Positions 62,143 to 64,000 of a stretch of DNA of 64,000 bases are shown one piece after another. The stretch is from NCBI RefSeq assembly GCF_017876315.1, contig NZ_JAGINU010000001.1, positions 1,302,001 to 1,366,000 of the forward strand, given 5' to 3'. The stretch's first letter is position 1. Each line of letters starts with the position of its first letter. A model generated the notes under the pieces. That model was not told where the DNA came from. It was given only the letters and a program-made list of their open reading frames with translations, and made no database searches. The position numbers and the translations under genes are program-made. Source of the stretch: Pseudonocardia parietis. Its GTDB lineage: Bacteria; Actinomycetota; Actinomycetes; Mycobacteriales; Pseudonocardiaceae.

Positions 62143-62207
62143 ATGATCCGCGTCTTGGGAGTCCCGGGTGCGACCCACGCCGCCCCCACTCCCAGGACGC
62201 GGATCAT
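62143..62207. repeat. Long inverted repeat, possible bidirectional terminator
   Basis: ATGATCCGCGTCTTGGGAGT (62143-62162) is the inverse of 62188-62207 with one mismatch that still pairs as G-U in RNA. The loop is 25 bases. It lies 15 bases after the PPOX-family stop codon. The length and near-perfection are more than a terminator needs, so a mobile palindromic repeat is also possible. Confidence 0.65.
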
Positions 62208-62329
62208 GGTGGCCTGCCGGTAGCCCCACGCTGCATGCCCGGCCCGGCTCGGCACTGGTGCAGGCCCCCCGCTCTGCCGGGGTGCTCGTGGGCTTACCGG
62301 TGGCCCGGCATCGGCGAAACATCGTGGGC

Positions 62330-63355
62330 ATGACCAGCTCCATCACCCGCAACGACTTCGCCGGGCTCGCCCGGCGAATTTCCGACGCCGGCCTGACGGC
62401 TCGCCGGCCCGGCTACTACGTCCTGCGGTTCGCGCTGGTGGGCATCGCCTACATCGGCGCGTGGTGCGGGGTGGTCGCACTCGGCGACTCCTGGTGGCAG
62501 CCGGCGATCGCGGCGTTCCTCGCCGTCGTGTTCGCCCAGGTGGCCCTGCTCGCGCACGACGTCGCGCACCGCCAGGTGTTCCGCCGACGGGGCGCGTCCA
62601 TGGTCGCCGGGCGGATCCTGGGCAACCTCGGCATCGGCATGTCCTACAGCTGGTGGATGGACAAGCACACCCGCCACCACGCCAACCCGAACCATTCCGA
62701 GCGCGACCCGGACGTCGAGCCGGACCTGCTGGTGTGGTCCCCGGACCAGGCGCGCGCCAGCACCGGCGTGGCCCGCGTGTTCGGTCGCCGCCAGGCGTGG
62801 TGGTTCTTCCCGGTGCTCCTGCTGGAGGGCTTCTACCTGCACTACGCCGCGTTCCGGGCCTGCCTGGACCGCAGCACCGCGGGGCGTGGCACCGAGGCGG
62901 CGCTGCTGGTCGTGCACGTGCTGCTCTACGTGGCGCTGGTGTTCGGCGTGATGCCGTTCGGGCAGGCCGTGGTGTTCGTGCTGGTGCACCAGATGCTGTG
63001 GGGCCTCTACATGGGCGCCACCTTCGCCCCGAACCACAAGGGCATGCCGATGCGTGACGGTGACGAGCCGGAGGACTTCCTGCGGCGCCAGGTGCTCACC
63101 TCCCGCAACATCTCGGGCGGACGCCTGGTCGACATCGCCTACGGCGGGCTGAACCACCAGATCGAGCACCACCTGTTCCCGGCCATGCCCTCGGTGAACC
63201 TGCGCCGCGCGCAGCCGATCGTCGCCGCGTACTGCGCCGAGATCGGTGTTCCGTACCTGCGCACCGGGCTGGTCGACTCCTACGCCCAGACCCTGCGCTC
63301 GTTGCACGAGGCGGGGGCACCGCTGCGCGAACCGGACGCCGAGGCCCCCCGCTGA
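62330..63355 (+). CDS. Membrane fatty acid desaturase
   Basis: 341 residues from ATG 62330. All three His boxes of the acyl-lipid/acyl-CoA desaturase family are present: HDVAHRQ (about 80), HTRHHANPNH (about 114) and QIEHHLFP (about 279). Four transmembrane helices fit between. The spacing and Gln in QIEHH resemble front-end or linoleoyl-CoA-type desaturases. It introduces a double bond into fatty acyl chains using a di-iron centre; electron donor not encoded nearby. Confidence 0.9.
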   Translation: MTSSITRNDFAGLARRISDAGLTARRPGYYVLRFALVGIAYIGAWCGVVALGDSWWQPAIAAFLAVVFAQVALLAHDVAHRQVFRRRGASMVAGRILGNLGIGMSYSWWMDKHTRHHANPNHSERDPDVEPDLLVWSPDQARASTGVARVFGRRQAWWFFPVLLLEGFYLHYAAFRACLDRSTAGRGTEAALLVVHVLLYVALVFGVMPFGQAVVFVLVHQMLWGLYMGATFAPNHKGMPMRDGDEPEDFLRRQVLTSRNISGGRLVDIAYGGLNHQIEHHLFPAMPSVNLRRAQPIVAAYCAEIGVPYLRTGLVDSYAQTLRSLHEAGAPLREPDAEAPR

Positions 63356-63379
63356 GCGTGCCCCGTGGCGGAGTGGCCG

Positions 63380-63697
63380 TCAGCGGGTCTCGTCGACCAC
63401 CCAGGACAGGTACCCCGCGCTGCCGCCGGTGATCGGCGTCGCGATGATCTCCGGTTCGTCATAGGTGTGCCGCTCGGCCAGGTGGGCGGTGAGCGCGTCG
63501 ACGCGGTCGGCGGCGGTCTTGATCTCGACCCGCCACTCCGGCTCGGTCTGCACCGCCCCCTCCCAGCGGAAGACGCTGGTGATCGGCCCCAGGACCTGCG
63601 CACAGGCCCCGAGCCGCGCGGCCACCGCGCCGGCGGCCAGCTCCCGCGCGGCGGTCTCGCTGTCGGTGGTGGTGAGTACGACGACGTGCTCGCTCAT
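63380..63697 (-). CDS. cutA: CutA1 divalent-ion tolerance protein
   Basis: 105 residues from ATG 63697. Typical CutA sequence: VVLTTTDSETAARELAAGAV, LGACAQVLGPITSVFRWEG, EWRVEIKTAADRV and EIIATPITGGSAGYLSWV. Forms trimers; linked to copper or divalent metal tolerance. The start overlaps the stop of the preceding ligase gene by four bases. Confidence 0.92.
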   Translation of the reverse strand: MSEHVVVLTTTDSETAARELAAGAVAARLGACAQVLGPITSVFRWEGAVQTEPEWRVEIKTAADRVDALTAHLAERHTYDEPEIIATPITGGSAGYLSWVVDETR

Positions 63698-64000
63698 GCC
63701 ACGGGATTCTCACCGATCGCGGTCCGGCTCGTGGCCGTGGCCGTGGTGGGGGCCTGGGCCCCGGCCCGTTCGGCCGCCCACCGGCGCAGGACGTACCGCT
63801 CGATCTTGCCGCTCGGGGTGCGTGGCAACGCGTCGACGAACTCCACCTGCCGCGGGCACTTGTAGGGCGCCGCCGTGCGCTTGGCGAACTCCTGCAGCTC
63901 ACGCACGGTGCCCGGGCCCGGTTCCACGCCCGTCCGGAGCACCACGTAGGCCGCCACCGCGGCGCCCCGGGCCTCGTCGGGCGCACCCACCACGGCACAC
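63694..64000 (-). CDS. AMP-dependent acyl/aryl-CoA ligase (partial, C-terminus)
   Basis: The gene enters from the right edge; about 101 C-terminal residues are present. VVGAPDEARGAAVAAYVVL, ELQEFAKRTAAPYKCPRQVEFVDALP and the catalytic Lys in RTPSGKIERYVLRRW are the C-terminal subdomain of adenylate-forming ligases, closest in form to benzoate- or acetate-type CoA ligases. The last 20 residues are a Thr/Ala-rich tail. Coupled to cutA by an ATGA overlap. Confidence 0.85.
   Translation of the reverse strand, partial: CAVVGAPDEARGAAVAAYVVLRTGVEPGPGTVRELQEFAKRTAAPYKCPRQVEFVDALPRTPSGKIERYVLRRWAAERAGAQAPTTATATSRTAIGENPVA

Overview
The window is very G+C-rich chromosomal DNA with frequent GTG starts, tightly overlapping operons and actinobacterial marker genes: mycothiol glycosyltransferase MshA, DUF3027, DUF2771 and YbjN-family proteins, and large nonribosomal-peptide-type synthetases. 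The gene set fits a Pseudonocardiaceae-like actinobacterium, probably Pseudonocardia. The genus is inferred from gene content, not from a marker sequence.

Layout. 1-2.4 kb: an AlbA_2-type ATP-binding regulator read into an OmpR-type response regulator, with a multi-half-site operator upstream, and a divergent proline-rich membrane protein. 2.4-12.7 kb: a biosynthetic cluster with SbnA and SbnB (L-2,3-diaminopropionate supply), a TauD/SyrP-like oxygenase, a free-standing adenylation-carrier protein, and a membrane-bound Pls/PosA-family (epsilon-polylysine synthetase-like) enzyme. The built-in adenylation domain of that enzyme looks dead. 12.7-18 kb: a NarL-type response regulator with one intact and two degenerate kinase-like proteins. 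18-21.4 kb: a membrane-anchored Hsp70/beta-propeller fusion. 21.8-27 kb: molybdenum genes (MoaD-like, MoaA, TOBE regulator, ModB, ModC, no ModA) around an acyl-CoA dehydrogenase. 27-46 kb: ordinary chromosomal genes (subtilase, phospholipase D, acyl-CoA ligases, cold-shock protein, MFS, glutaminyl cyclase, sacsin-like ATPase, MshA and others), plus a decayed prolyl aminopeptidase and small regulators.

46.3-61.6 kb is a nest of mobile DNA. A small chromosomal gene is split by an IS21-family element (46459-61461). The istB gene of that element is in turn split by a 12.8-kb transposon (48399-61171). The transposon has TGT...ACA ends, a 5-bp ACGCG target duplication, repeated end-binding sites and a six-gene coupled operon: resolvase, Cys-rich protein, DDE transposase, AAA ATPase, a tyrosine-recombinase-like protein lacking key catalytic residues, and an HTH protein. 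It resembles Tn5053/Tn7-type elements but has no recognisable TniQ. Its cargo is a GntR-controlled catabolic island: two-component flavin monooxygenase, SDR, CoA-transferase, HMG-CoA-lyase-like enzyme, RraA-like and GlcG-like proteins. The last 2.4 kb returns to the chromosome (flavin-binding protein, desaturase, CutA, acyl-CoA ligase end).

The two strongest leads are the unusual transposon and the diaminopropionate/Pls-like cluster with a trans-acting adenylation protein. No tRNA, rRNA or CRISPR array was seen.
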